Notes under the pieces: model-generated
The model's input: the letters and a program-made list of their open reading frames with translations, nothing else
Told to the model about the DNA's origin: nothing
Database searches by the model: none
Made by a program: the position numbers and the translations under genes
Shown here: positions 46,500 to 57,324 of the stretch, piece after piece
Position numbering within the stretch: the stretch's first letter is position 1
Layout: every line of letters starts with the position of its first letter
Source of the DNA: Tetragonia tetragonoides
Lineage: Eukaryota > Streptophyta > Magnoliopsida > Caryophyllales > Aizoaceae
Reading direction: 5' to 3'
Length of the DNA stretch: 64,000 bases
Assembly: GCA_038025085.1 (NCBI GenBank)
Contig: CM076143.1
Location: 35,052,501 to 35,116,500, forward strand

Positions 46500-46690
46500 C
46501 CTCGACCGCGCCACTGAACCGGCCCGATTTAGGGCCACCCACGCTCAGCGGTCCAACCGCTGGCCCCAGCGGCTATGCCGCCAGGCCGGCCGGCTACCCT
46601 CAGCACCTCTGCAGCGCTACTTGAGCCGCTGAGCGGGCCCGATAACGCCGCTCAGCCCTTAGCGGCCCAGCACATGGCCGCTGGACCTCT
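46500..46690. promoter_or_regulatory. GC-rich GCCGCTG/CAGCGGC cluster (duplicate)
   Basis: The same words and position as 33185-33370, upstream on minus of the duplicated antisense gene 2. Confidence 0.5.
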
Positions 46691-46909
46691 TTTCTCTTCC
46701 GCCACTCACGGGGCGAGCCCACGAGTTCAAATTAGGAGCGAGATTTCATTTTTCGGCCGTTAGAAGCCCGGGAGATACAGGCACGTCACCCAAAATGACT
46801 TTCTTGCCCCCGCAGCACAGTTTCCTATCCTAGGGACCCAGTAAAATCTAGTTTTTGGAGGCAAGGGCTCGACGTTATAATTTTTCCAGGCACAGGCACA
46901 AAATCATTT

Positions 46910-49857
46910 TTTTTTTTTTTTTTTTTTGGTTTAAAGATAGCATTGTATTGAAATGAAAGAGTCAACCTTACAACCTGAAGAGAACTAATAAGGAAAAAGC
47001 CACCTACTATGTAGGGTACTCTACCTTACTAATTCAGAAGCACTACAATACAGCCAAGACCAAAGCAAAACCAAGCACCCACAAACCCAACACTACCTGA
47101 CTAATAACAGGGAAAAAAAAAATAAATAAATAAAATATAAACAACTACATTAAACTTTCAATAATTTGCTTCTCCTGCCTTGTGATCTTGCTCATATTCC
47201 TTGCAGCAATCCTCGATCTTACAGTAAACATGACCTTTTGCAAAATATAATCATCAGTAATCATCCCCTCTTGGAAGCACAAATCATTCCTTGTTCTCCA
47301 AATCTAGTAAGTTAGAGAAGCTATTGCAGAGGCGTAACAAGCTTTCATGATCTTGCTACCTTTTCTCCTGCTAATCCAGTTTAGTATCCCATCCAAACTT
47401 GCTGAAGAAGCTGTGCATGATGTCCATTGTATACCTTTCTTGAGCAGGGAAAGTGATGTTGGACATTCAAAAAATAGATGTCTATGTCTTTCATCTTGAG
47501 CCTTACAGAGTACACATCCAACATCACCCAAGTAGTAGCCCATTCTCCTCATTCTGTCACGGGTAAGGAGCCTTTGAGCTTGCGCTAACCATATGCAGAA
47601 ACTGGTCCTAGGCATGTTCAGACCACCCCAGATGAGGTTTGCGTGCCTTAGCTTTGCTGTGCTTCCTAACAAAAAACTGTAACCACTTCCCACTTTGTAC
47701 ACTCCATTTGCTCTAAGAGATCAGCTCTATATGCTTGCTGAAAAAGCTCTTTATTTTTGTTCAGTTTCAGCCAAGCCTAGCTGCTGTCAGCCTTAGGAAC
47801 ATACTGCCATAAGTCAACATTCTTCAAGTATACTCCATTAATCCACCTGACCCACATATTGTCTTTCTTAACAGCTAAATCCCAGATATGCTTACCATTG
47901 AGAGCATAATTAAACTTTTTGCAATCTTTAAAGTTCAATCCACCATGCTTCCTAGGTCTACACACAAGATCCCAAGCAACTAAATTGTTTTTTTTTCTTT
48001 TCTTATCATGACCTGACCAAAGGAAAGCCCTACATTTCTGTTCAATTGCCTTCAGAACACTAGCAGGGAGGATAAAAATGCTAGCCCAGTACACATGCAA
48101 CGACAGTAAAACAAAATTTATTAACTGAGTTCTACCTGCATAAGAGAGGTTCTTAGAAGCCCACACATTCAGTCTCTTTGTAATCTTGTCTACCAAACAA
48201 TCACAATCCAACTTACTCCATTTTGATGGTGATAAGGGAACACCCAGGTATTTCATGGGGAAAGTGCCTTCTCTGAACCCTAAGAGTCCCAACAAATTTT
48301 TCTTCATGTTGCCAGACACACCAGCAAGGTAGATATGAGATTTCTCCTGGTTGGCTTTCAAACCTGTCACTTGAGAAAAATAGGAGAAGCATTCCATGAT
48401 TTTAGTGACAGATTTGCTCGTTGCTTTACAGAAAACCATGAGATCATCTGTGAAACAAAGATGGTTGAGTTTCACAGACTTGCACATAGGATGATACTTG
48501 AAATCATCATTATCACCCACCAATTTCAGTAGCCTTGAGAGGAATTCCATGACCATCACAAAAATCAAAGGTGACACTGGGTCACCTTGGCGTATCCCTC
48601 TTCTAGCTTCAAAATAATCATTACATTCACCATTCAGACTCACAGAGAAACTAGCACTCTGTACACATGACATGATCCAATTGCTAAACTTCTCAGGAAA
48701 TCCATAACCAGAAAACATTTCTCTCAAAAACTCCAAATGGATAGTATTATAAGCTTTTCTAAGATCTATCTTCAACAAACAGCGGGGAGAGGCGTTTTTC
48801 CTCCTGTAATGCCTTATGATATCTTGGTATATCATAATATTGTGCACAATTGATCTATTTGCAACAAAAGCTCCTTGGTTCTAGGAAATCAACCCATGTA
48901 AAATTTGGCAAGTCTTGCACACAAAACCTTAGAAATGTATTTGTAAAAAGTGTTACAACATGCAATAGGCCTAAAATCAGCTGCAGTTTTAGGATTTTGT
49001 ACCTTTGGCACAAAACATAGGTTAGTAGCATTAACCTGCTTCAATAAGTTTTCAGAAGAAAAGAAATCTTGAACTGCTGTAATCACATCATTCCCAACAA
49101 TCTCCCAAGAGTCTTTAAAAAATTTACTACTAAAGCCATCTGGACCCGGACTCTTATCACAATTAGTAGAGAACATAGCATTTTTTTATCTCATCTGAAC
49201 TAACAGGAGCAATAAGTTGTAATTGTTGTTCAAGAGATAAAACATTACCAGCTTTGAAGACAAACTCTGCAGCCTGAATTCTGTACCTTTCTGTCACACC
49301 CAGCATCCCTTTGTAGAAAGAAATGAGCTCATCAAATATTTTGACAGAATCTGTGAGTATTTCTCCATTACCTTTCTTCAATGAAAATACTTTATTCTGC
49401 TGATTTTTCTGCTTCAGCACTGCATGAAAAAACCCTGTATTGTCATCTCCTAACTGAACCCATTTATCTTAATCTTTACCTTCAAGAAAGATTCAGCTGC
49501 CATATTAACCTCCCAAAACTGTTGTCTTGCTAAACTCTCAGCCTGTTGCTTCAGTATATCAGCTGGGTGTGCATTTGCAGTTAACTATCTGTGCTTGTTG
49601 CATCTTGCTTCTTGCATCTTCTACCCGGGCCAGAATATCCGAGAATTCATTTTTGTTCAGATTTTTAAGCACTGATCTGACTTGCTTGAGCTTATAATAG
49701 AGCTGAAACATTTTAGTGCCTCCAACCTTACCCTCCCAAGCTTGCTTGGCTATAGGCATAAAACTAGGATGTTGGATCCACATATTAAAATATCTGAAGT
49801 TACTTCTTCTTTGCTGAACATCATTAGTCAGGGTGATATGTATAGTCAGGGTGACAT
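46910..49857 (-). mobile_element. 5'-truncated LINE, duplicated copy
   Basis: Collinear with 33570-36525 and at the same target site (AAAATCATTTTT near 46900, AAAATCTATTTT at 49858-49869). The T-tract at 46905-46927 is longer and purer than in copy 1. A 30-bp segment before it (about 46867-46892) is absent in copy 1. Confidence 0.88.
47304..49857 (-). pseudogene. LINE ORF2 fragment (RT and zf-RVT, duplicate)
   Basis: An uninterrupted RT frame of 356 codons reads 48847-47777 on minus. It contains LLKIDLRKAY, RRGIRQGDPVSPLIF (intact here), LCFTDDLMVF (the usual Ala of the catalytic box is Thr) and VCRPRKHGGLNFKDC. The zf-RVT part (47702-47304) reads RLLTRDRMRRMGYY and CVLCKAQDERHRHLFFECP. Upstream parts lie at 49882-49163 and 49176-48889 (NCDKSPGPDGFSSKFFK). 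Stops near 48885 and 47770 and the 5' truncation make it non-functional. Confidence 0.87.
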
Positions 49858-49940
49858 AAAATCTATTTTTTTGCAGGCACAAGTTCTCAAGACACAGACA
49901 TTATATCATTTTCTTAAAGCACAGTAAGGCATCGGGAGCG

Positions 49941-50145
49941 ACAAAGGCTCTTTGACGGGAGACTATTAATTTAGTCTTACGTCTACATCAGCAAGGGACA
50001 TGCATTAAATAAGCAGAGCTACGCAATGCTCTATGACATCGAGGCTATTAAAATTAGCGACACGTTGGCACCGGCAAAGCAAAAGCTACGCAACGCTCTT
50101 TGACGTAGAGGCTATTAAAATTAGCGTCACGTTGGCACCCACAAA
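49941..50145 (+). repeat. T1 3'-UTR tandem repeat (duplicate), 66-bp period
   Basis: Units start at 50014 and 50080, with a diverged unit from 49941. Collinear with 36609-36812. Confidence 0.8.
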
Positions 50146-50273
50146 GAAGGTAACCCTGACCACAGGCGGTCAGGTTTTACTTTTTATCTTTTCTCTAACA
50201 TAAGCATTTTAAAAAAAAAAACATTGCAGGCATTTTTTAGCAAATACTTTGACCTACGCTTTCACAAGCTCGG

Positions 50274-50289
50274 CCAAAGTTGGGGTTTC
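50274..50289 (+). promoter_or_regulatory. Polypurine tract before T1 3' LTR
   Basis: AAAGTTGGGGTTTC directly precedes TGTTGACACC. In copy 1 the corresponding ~110 bp, including the purine tract, is deleted and the repeats run almost directly into the LTR (36830-36850). Confidence 0.55.
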
Positions 50290-51909
50290 TGTTGACACCC
50301 TAATCGGTTCTCATCCCCTGGTAACGCAAAGCCCGATGATGATGGTAATGGATTGACATAGACGTAAGTAGAAAAGGACATTGCTCAAAAATCAAGACCA
50401 AATTGCTTGAAACCTCAGTCTTTGGATAGCCATTGTTATAAGGATTGCAACGCCTTTGACCTTGCCTCAATCAGGCTCCCGCATCGAAAGATAACGCGTC
50501 TTGAAGATTTGGGTCAAAACCGCTTGATCTCGACCCCCTAGGTCAGCCCAAGGGCAATTTCGTAATTTATAGAGCACAAGAAGTTAAAAATCCCTAGTCG
50601 CGCGCGCGCCTCTAAGTCGAGCGGCTGACACTGTCAACCCAGCGGCCCACACGTGATAGTGGCTGGCCTGCGGCGGCATTCAGGCCAGCCGCAGCCGCTG
50701 GCCCCCACCTGCCTTCCGGGCAGCCGCTGGGCCTGATTTTCTAGCTAGGCCGAGTTTGGCGCCTGGGCTGCATCCCGAGGCCCCTAATTTCGTCGCCTAA
50801 CACTATAAAAATACTCCCTTTCACCCTCTTTTGAGAGAGGTGGGTCAGTTTATAATTCTGAGAGCAATTTGAGAGCATAAAAATCCTAAATCATAGAGAA
50901 TTAAGAATTTGAAGACTCAAGCAAGCCATTGCACCCAACCTAACACCCAAGATTGAAGAGCAATTCCCATGCTACTAGTCCCGTTCGAATAGAACGTCCA
51001 GGTTAACCATCCCGAGGGTCTAAATCTCTTATTTAACTTCTTCTTTTATTTATAATCATGTTTTACTTAGCTTTTGATTATGGTTGAATAATTATGCATG
51101 TTAGTTTAATTTAAAGTTTACATCTTTTTCTTAGTTTATGCAAGTTTGCATCTTTTTTATCTTTATTCATGCATATAGCAACCTCTTTAGGTTTATTTTA
51201 GCATAAAGTTAATATTTTTGCATTGTGCTTCCATTTAAGTTACTAACAAATTTATTGATGTGCATATGCAATGCTTGGCGCGTTTTGCAAAGTGTGGTAG
51301 GTTGGAGCATTTTGTTATTGCTCTCATCTTTTGCTTGTGTTTGATAATAAATATGCATGTAAATTGGGTATAAATTGTGTAAAGCCATAACGGTAGATAA
51401 TTTGGTTGTCTTTAACCCGCCTAGTTAAATTTAGGATCTTGGACGACCGGATTTATATGGAATCATATAGTTCAAATAAATATTGGACATGGATAAACTT
51501 AGTAGAGGCAGTTAATACGGGCGATTTAGACGAGATTCGTTTTGTTTATTTCGTACCTACACCCTCGAACTCAATATTTAGCCCCTTTGGGTATGATTCA
51601 ATTCCCCATAGAAATTGGGTGCACGTTTTCATGGTTTCCAATTGTTTCCTAAAAATTGATGGCGACTTTATTTCTTTAAATTTATTATTCCCCATCACAA
51701 TTGAATTAAAATTGCATATGACGTATTATTTAAGAACCATTAATTCCAATCAACAAAAGGCATGTAATGCAATGATTCCCGGTTCTCAATCCAGGAAATC
51801 CGAGAATCAGGCCGCAAATGCATTAATGTGTGACACACTTGCATAAGAGTTGAGATGGTTACGTTGCGGATTTTGTGTCAACTCCACGCGATTATGGTCG
51901 CTCCTTACA
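50290..51909 (+). repeat. T1 3' LTR, complete (1620 bp)
   Basis: It starts TGTTGACACCC and carries the GC cluster (50622-50735), TATAAAA at 50804, the TTTGAGAGAGG leader, and the phrase TTTAGGATCTTGGACGACCG. It ends CTCCTTACA at 51909. It is longer than the 5' LTR because that copy lost sequence between CAACAAAAGG and the terminal TTACA. The many differences from the 5' LTR indicate an old insertion. Confidence 0.8.
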
Positions 51910-52028
51910 GGGCATCCCACGTGTCTTACTTACACGAATAATGATCATCTCACATAGTGCCACGTGACTAGCCTGCCAAGGTTGCGTTGTGTTTTAATAT
52001 TTAGTATCGTTAGATTGGACATAAATAA
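51910..52028. other. Short unassigned spacer
   Basis: 119 bp between the T1 3' LTR and an Athila-type PBS on minus. It may be T1's 3' flank or Athila interior. It contains CCCACGTG and GCCACGTGAC, two G-box cores (CACGTG). Confidence 0.35.
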
Positions 52029-52589
52029 TCACCAGCAACGACGCCAAAAACTTGATAGCGTCCGCAAGTATACGAAATTTATCGAGTAGAGTAAAAGATT
52101 ATCTTATCCATTAGGAGTTAAAAATTCCAAATATTAAGATTTTTTAAATATGTAACAAGCTAAGCAGTTGGATTTGGATTTTTGATAATCAAACAAAGAA
52201 ACTAAAGCGAATAATATTATGAAAATCTAACAAGATAAAAGATCCAGGGTTGACTTCACTTAACTAGATTAGTTGATGCAATAGATAAACTTAACTAGCA
52301 TGTCAATGTTAATCGTTGTAAGGACGGATAAAGAAGTCTAAACCTTCTCTTAAAATCGATAAAGGCAAACTTAATTCAAAATAAACTACCTATTCTCACG
52401 GAGTCAAGTAACATCAAGAGCATGAAGAGCGAAATTCAATCCAAAGCCCACAAGAAATTCTAATATACTTACGTGATTAGGCAATCAAGATAATTATTCA
52501 AAGTCCGACAATTAGCATTCCCCTTTCGAATTTATGATAACCATCCAAGTATTCAAAATCCTCTTTCAAGAATTATGAACAACAATAAG
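52029..52589 (-). repeat. Athila-type LTR 3' end and PBS (inverted fragment)
   Basis: Read on minus, the LTR ends ACGCTATCA (52053) followed by AGTTTT and the PBS TGGCGTCGTTGCTGGTGA (52029-52046). This is a variant of the TGGCGCCGTTGCCGGGGA site of Athila/Tat elements. The LTR part is homologous to 4640-5170 on plus. It is cut at 52589 by the next LTR fragment. Confidence 0.7.
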
Positions 52590-53336
52590 TGTAACAACCC
52601 GAAATTTTTGACCAAGTTTTTTTTTTTTTTTTTTTTTTGTATAATTACAATGCAGCGGAAAAACAAATGGAAATCCCAAGGTGATGTGCCACATTTAATA
52701 AATTAAATGCAAGGCCACCCAACCAAACTAAAAATACCAACATTATTAACTTAATAATTAAACTCCAACTTAGACTAAACAAATTCCAACATAAAACTTA
52801 ATAGATAATAACAATAGTAACTCCCAAATCGGAATCCAACTAATAAAGCATAAACAATGTTCTCGATGAAAAATAACAGTTATTCCTTCTCCCGTCCTCA
52901 CTCCAATGCTTATTCAACAGACCCACCTGTATATTATATATAAGAAGAGAAACACGGGAAAACAAAGAAGAAAATCTGCAAAAGCTGGTAATAATTCTAA
53001 TCTACACCGTAAATTCATTTGCAAACCCTTACCTGGATTTTTCAAAATATTTTATTTAAATTCATTTCATACGCATATAGCACCGAACCAAGCACGCCCA
53101 CACCAATAATACATTTATTCATTAATCATTCAGTCATCTTGTTTTGAGGGAATAACGACAAGACAAAATTCCACCAATGGAGAAGGGATTTCAATCTTTC
53201 CATACAATAATTTATTTCCACCAACTGGCCAGCAAAAGTCTAAGTGTGCACACCCCTTGGTGTAAAATTCGTATAGAAATGCATAACACTTGCATCATGG
53301 TTATGTTGCATATGTTCAGAAATTGGTTTTGGTTTA
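52590..53336 (-). repeat. Probable gypsy LTR fragment, minus orientation
   Basis: It begins TGTAACAACCCG at 52590. On minus this is CGGGTTGTTACA, like the LTR ends of Tekay elements (compare GGGATGTTACA at 57131). A 22-base T-run (52617-52638) and TTCCGCTGCATTGTAATTAT on minus fit an LTR U5. No ORF is recognised. The extent on the right is uncertain. Confidence 0.35.
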
Positions 53337-53339
53337 TAA

Positions 53340-53621
53340 GGCCCCGTTTGATTCACCTGGGTAAAACTGATCTAAACTGAACTGAACTGAATTGATTGTT
53401 TAAACTTGACCGTTAACCATTTAAAATTCGTCCAAACATAGTCAATATTGGACTCATTTGAAAGTATGACTTGAGATCTTTCCGATGACATAATTATCAT
53501 CATGAAATTATTTCGGAATTAAAGGTTATATGAGTGATAAATTTACACATGAATTGAACTGAACTGAACTGGAATGAACTGAACTGAATTTAAGTAAAAT
53601 TAAGTTGAATCAAACATAGCC
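53340..53621. mobile_element. Tourist-like (PIF/Harbinger) MITE
   Basis: A 282-bp element begins GGCCCCGTTTGATTCACC and ends with the inverse TTGAATCAAACATAGCC. It is flanked by TAA at 53337-53339 and 53622-53624. Both ends carry reiterated GAACT/AGTTC words (ACTGAACTGAACTGAA). TAA duplication with GGCCC ends fits Tourist MITEs. It interrupts a Tekay 3' region: the flanks rejoin to TTTATAATTTCGGGG. Confidence 0.85.
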
Positions 53622-53624
53622 TAA

Positions 53625-54376
53625 ATTTCGGGGACGAAACTTTTTCTAAGTGGGGAGAATATAATTTCCCGATTTTTTACGAAAAATAAAAAATTCTTTT
53701 CTTTTGTGCAACACCCTTATTCATTTGTTGTATACATTTTTTTAGGGTCAATTCTTAAGAATTTTAAGTTTTATTAATTCAATAAGTCTCCTATTAGGCG
53801 GCCTCAAGGTGAGACCACCTATATAGCCAAGCATGACGTCATCGTGACATCATGATTGTATGAGGCGCCTCACCTTGAGGTCGCCTCATACAATTTTTTG
53901 TGTTGTTAATTATATGGGTATTTTCTGATTTACCTTGAATTTCTTATTTTGAGTAAAAAAAAGAAAGAAAAAAAAGAATGTTTTTGAGTTTGTCGTTTAA
54001 AAAGAAAAGGAAATGTGGCTTTGGCTTGTGGGTTTTACTACTTATACATATCCATTTCTTTGTTATCCGTATTTAAAAGAAAAAAAAGACGCCCTACCTT
54101 CTGTTTAGTATCACGTACAAAAGAAAAAGAAAAAAAACGCCTCTCTACTCTTCTTCCTCTTTTGCAAAACTCTTCTCTTTTGAATGTGACTTCAAGTGTA
54201 GATTTCATCTTCCTTCTTCATCAAAGTAAGTTGATCTGCATCTTTTATGTTTATATTGTAGTACTTTTGCATATATATGGAACCCTAATACTAGATTATT
54301 GATGGGCTATGACCTAATCTTGTGGTTGATCATGTTCTACTTATTAGATCTCATATTTATGCATGTTTATAACCAG
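53625..54376 (+). repeat. Tekay-type polypurine tract and 3' LTR start (fragment)
   Basis: TTTCGGGGACGAAAC at 53626-53640 and GTGGGGAGAATA (53648-53659) are the conserved Tekay 3' motif, also found at 63757. The following TATAATTTCCCGA near 53658 resembles an LTR start (TGTAATTTCCC) with one change. The remaining sequence to 54376 would be LTR, into which the next Tekay element inserted. Confidence 0.5.
53791..53890. repeat. Short palindromic element (MITE-like)
   Basis: An inverted repeat of about 30 bp (53791-53820 and 53861-53890; core GCCTCAAGGTGAG) flanks a 40-bp loop. The loop itself contains the perfect palindrome ATGACGTCAT at 53833-53842. It is likely a small foldback transposon. 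No clear target duplication is visible. Confidence 0.6.
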
Positions 54377-57131
54377 TGCTACCCCAATATTTTCTATAAT
54401 TATTATATTGATTTATAAATGATCTATAAATAGTTTTGGAGATTAAATCGAATATTCATTTAAGGATTCAATTTATTCAATTAAAGCCATAATAATATTA
54501 ATTATTATTATGGAACTTTCATAAATTGCATTTATTAATTTTGAGGAGTTTAATTAAAATATTTTATTTATGAATAAGATTTATTCATATTATTTTAATT
54601 AGTTTCAATTAGTTTTAATTAGCTTTTTAAATCAAAAAATTATGAAATTAATTCCTAAACCTAGTAGTCCTTGACTTGGGTTGACTAAGGGCCTCTATAA
54701 GGAAAAGGTGAGACAATTAGTCAGTTTTGCAAACTGAGCCAAAACCCTCAAGAATTCACTCTCTCTCTCTCTCTCCTCTCGCCGTCCTCTCTCTCCCTCT
54801 CTCAGCCGAGCTTTCTCTCTACTCACTGCCGCCCGACTACCGGAGGTTCGCCGGCAATCCCCTCCCGCCAGTACTCTCTCTCTCTTCTTCTCTCTATCGT
54901 GTTTTCTCTCTCTCTCTCTCTCTTCCCTTGCTCTGTTTTGCTCCCCCTCCCCTGTTCCGGCTGTCGCGCCACCGTGAGCCGTCACGGCGCCACCAGGCCA
55001 TGCCGGGGTGGTCACCGGTGATGACCCATGGTCACCGAGCAAAGCCTCGCTCTCTCTCTTTCTCTTTCTTTTTCCTCTCTCTTCGCGTCTCCCCTCCCCC
55101 TCCCGTCGACCGCCAGGGCGCGAAGGGCCTGGCCCCGTCTCCACCCATCTTCTCTCTCCTTCTCTCTTGTTCGTTCTCTCCCTCTCTCTATTCGCAAACT
55201 CTCTCTTTCTCTCTCCTCTCCTCGCCGGAGCACCGGCGACCACCACCACCGGCCATGGTGGCGAGTGGGTGATGATGGTGGTGATCGGTCAGGTTATGGG
55301 TCCCATGCATGGGTACCCATGACCTAGACCTAGTTTTGAAGTTAGGGTTTCGTTTTTATATTTTTCGTAATTATTAATTCGATTTTCCGTATTTTCTAAT
55401 TAATGTTTTTATTTTTCGGCACTCATTCGGAATCGGAAATCGGATTTTCAAAAGCCTATATTGGTTGAAATAAATCAAGGGATTTAATAAAAATAACAAA
55501 TTAAGATTTAGCTACTGTTTGTAATTTCGTATTTAATTAATACTGATTCGGTAATTGTTTCTAATTAGGACCTAACGAGCAAGCGTGATTATTATCGATT
55601 GGTTGGAGCATACTTACTTTTGGTAGCGTATTAGTGGTAAGAGCTCATGCCTACCTTCTTCCAAAGCCCCATCAAAACTATTTTGATGTGTTATGTGCTA
55701 ATTGAGAATTTGTTGTGAATTTAATATGCCAAGCATGATTAAATTACATCGTCATTATTATGAAGTTATTAAGCATGATTCACTGCTGTAAATATGGGTT
55801 ATAATTAGCATGTTGATGTTAGCATGTTTTGGGAATTAATTAGTCCATATGATGATTATTGGACAATTGTTGAATAGCGAATTATTAATATTATTATGCT
55901 ATTAATTATATGCTAATTGGTATGGGTAATATTGAGTGCTAGTGAGCACCTATATATTATTGTTGAATGTCTTTGGTGATTTGTGAATTTTTGGATATCA
56001 TATTACCCTGCCGAAGTGCAGCCGAAATTGTGCTAGACATTACTTGTCATCATTATTGATTTATCGTCGTTATTGAATTAAAGCATGTTTAATTCTCATC
56101 GTATTGAATTATTATTATCGTCGTTGTTTAATATTCATTGTCAAGATCATAAAATAAATTAGTAAGTCGTGGTCTCGTAGTACCACTTATGTCAACCAAT
56201 GCAAATTATGTGAATTGAATTAAATGAGAGTAAGACTCCTAATGGATCCCTAGGAGTAGTCAAGCAATCGGGATTGCACCTAATGGTGTAGTTCAAGGGA
56301 TGAGTGATTCCCAAGTTACTTATGGACACCTCGCAGTGTGTCTGGGACGGATCATTCCCCATTTATTAAGTCCTCTAGGCTCGTGTAATTGTACTAGAGG
56401 TAGTGTGCACACTAGAGTCATTGAGTCCACGGCGTGATTGTATCTTCGATGAATATTATGGGTAATCGCTGTTCTATTTGCTCTCTTACATCTCTCTAAT
56501 CAAGACGGATTGTCTATGTCGTATTTTGTATGATCACTATACAAGAATTGTATGTAAAAGAATTTCGTTGTGCGTATGCTTGATTATATGCTTATGTGCG
56601 TATGCAAATGAATTTCAATGATTCTTCTAAAACCTCAGGTAAGGTTTGCGAAATATTTTTACTGGGTACGGATGACGTTTATTCAGTTTATCTGATTTTT
56701 TTTTCTCTTTTGTTTCTTTTCTTTTCTTCTGTATTTTTTTTCCGTCACGGAAACCAAAGTGCAGGTTTAGTTGATTGAGGACGTACAGCTTGGAAGGTAG
56801 AGTTGGCGTCGGTTTTTAGAACTGTTTCTGTTAAGATAGATCGTGGGATTATTTTTATTGGATTTAGCCCTTTGAAGGCAAGTTGTAAAAAATTTGATTT
56901 AGTGGTTTTAGCTCACTATATAGACAACAGTGATATTAACTGTTTAGTTTGTTTAGTTCCTTAGTAAGCTCACTTTTGATGCCTAGTCTTTCTTTCTGCT
57001 TAGCATTTACTCCTTAGTGATAAATGTTGCAGTGACATCCCCCCGGGGTTCGGGACGGTTTAGCGGTGTCGAGTCGTATACAGCAACGTTGATAGTTCCT
57101 AGGAAATCGTTGCGAATTCGGGGATGTTACA
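54377..57131 (+). repeat. Tekay 5' LTR (2755 bp)
   Basis: It starts TGCTACCCCAATATTTTC and ends GGGGATGTTACA. A TATA-like CTATAAGG is at 54695-54702. Next comes a pyrimidine-rich, GC-rich leader (about 54755-55245) with overlapping open frames on both strands, then AT-rich U5-like sequence. Long LTRs with such a leader are usual for Tekay. Confidence 0.9.
54695..54702 (+). promoter_or_regulatory. Tekay LTR TATA-like box
   Basis: CTATAAGG lies about 55 bp upstream of the CT-repeat leader. It is the best TATA candidate in the LTR. Confidence 0.5.
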
Positions 57132-57133
57132 AA

Positions 57134-57145
57134 TGGTATTAGAGC
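57134..57145 (+). promoter_or_regulatory. Tekay primer-binding site
   Basis: TGGTATTAGAGC, two bases after the LTR end, matches the initiator tRNA-Met PBS (TGGTATCAGAGC) with one change. Confidence 0.88.
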
Positions 57146-57324
57146 CCTTGGTTTAAAAAGGTTGCTTAAGATTAATTAATGAATTAATAAAGATTAGTTT
57201 CATGTTGGGGAAAATAAAATATAATTAAAGCCGTTGAGCTTAGTAGTCCTAGAAGATAGGAATTATTTGAAATCACTTTGCTTGTGATTTATAATGTTCT
57301 CATTGTTTGATTGTCTACCTGTAG

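Larger units (their letters stand above)
37392..51909 (+). repeat. Tandem segmental duplication, copy 2 (with two deletions)
   Basis: The copy begins at 37392 with TATAAACC (equivalent to 11523-11530). It runs collinear to 43889 (equivalent to 18022), skips about 1.51 kb, and runs 43891-45397 (19533-21055). It then skips about 10.98 kb and runs collinear from 45395 (32033) to the end of T1, finishing with a complete 3' LTR at 51909. Confidence 0.88.

Noticed and set aside
36609..50145. 66-bp repeats as a CRISPR-like array
   Set aside because: The units are contiguous without unique spacers, and this is a plant LTR-element 3' UTR.
17340..51920. Target-site duplication of T1 (GGGACATGC against GGGCATCCC)
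   Set aside because: The similarity is not an exact 4-6-bp direct repeat adjoining the LTR termini, so I do not claim it.
54695..55272. Open frames of 181 (plus) and 184 (minus) codons in the Tekay LTR
   Set aside because: Both are Ser/Leu/Arg-rich products of CT/GA repeats in an untranslated leader; I treat them as non-coding.
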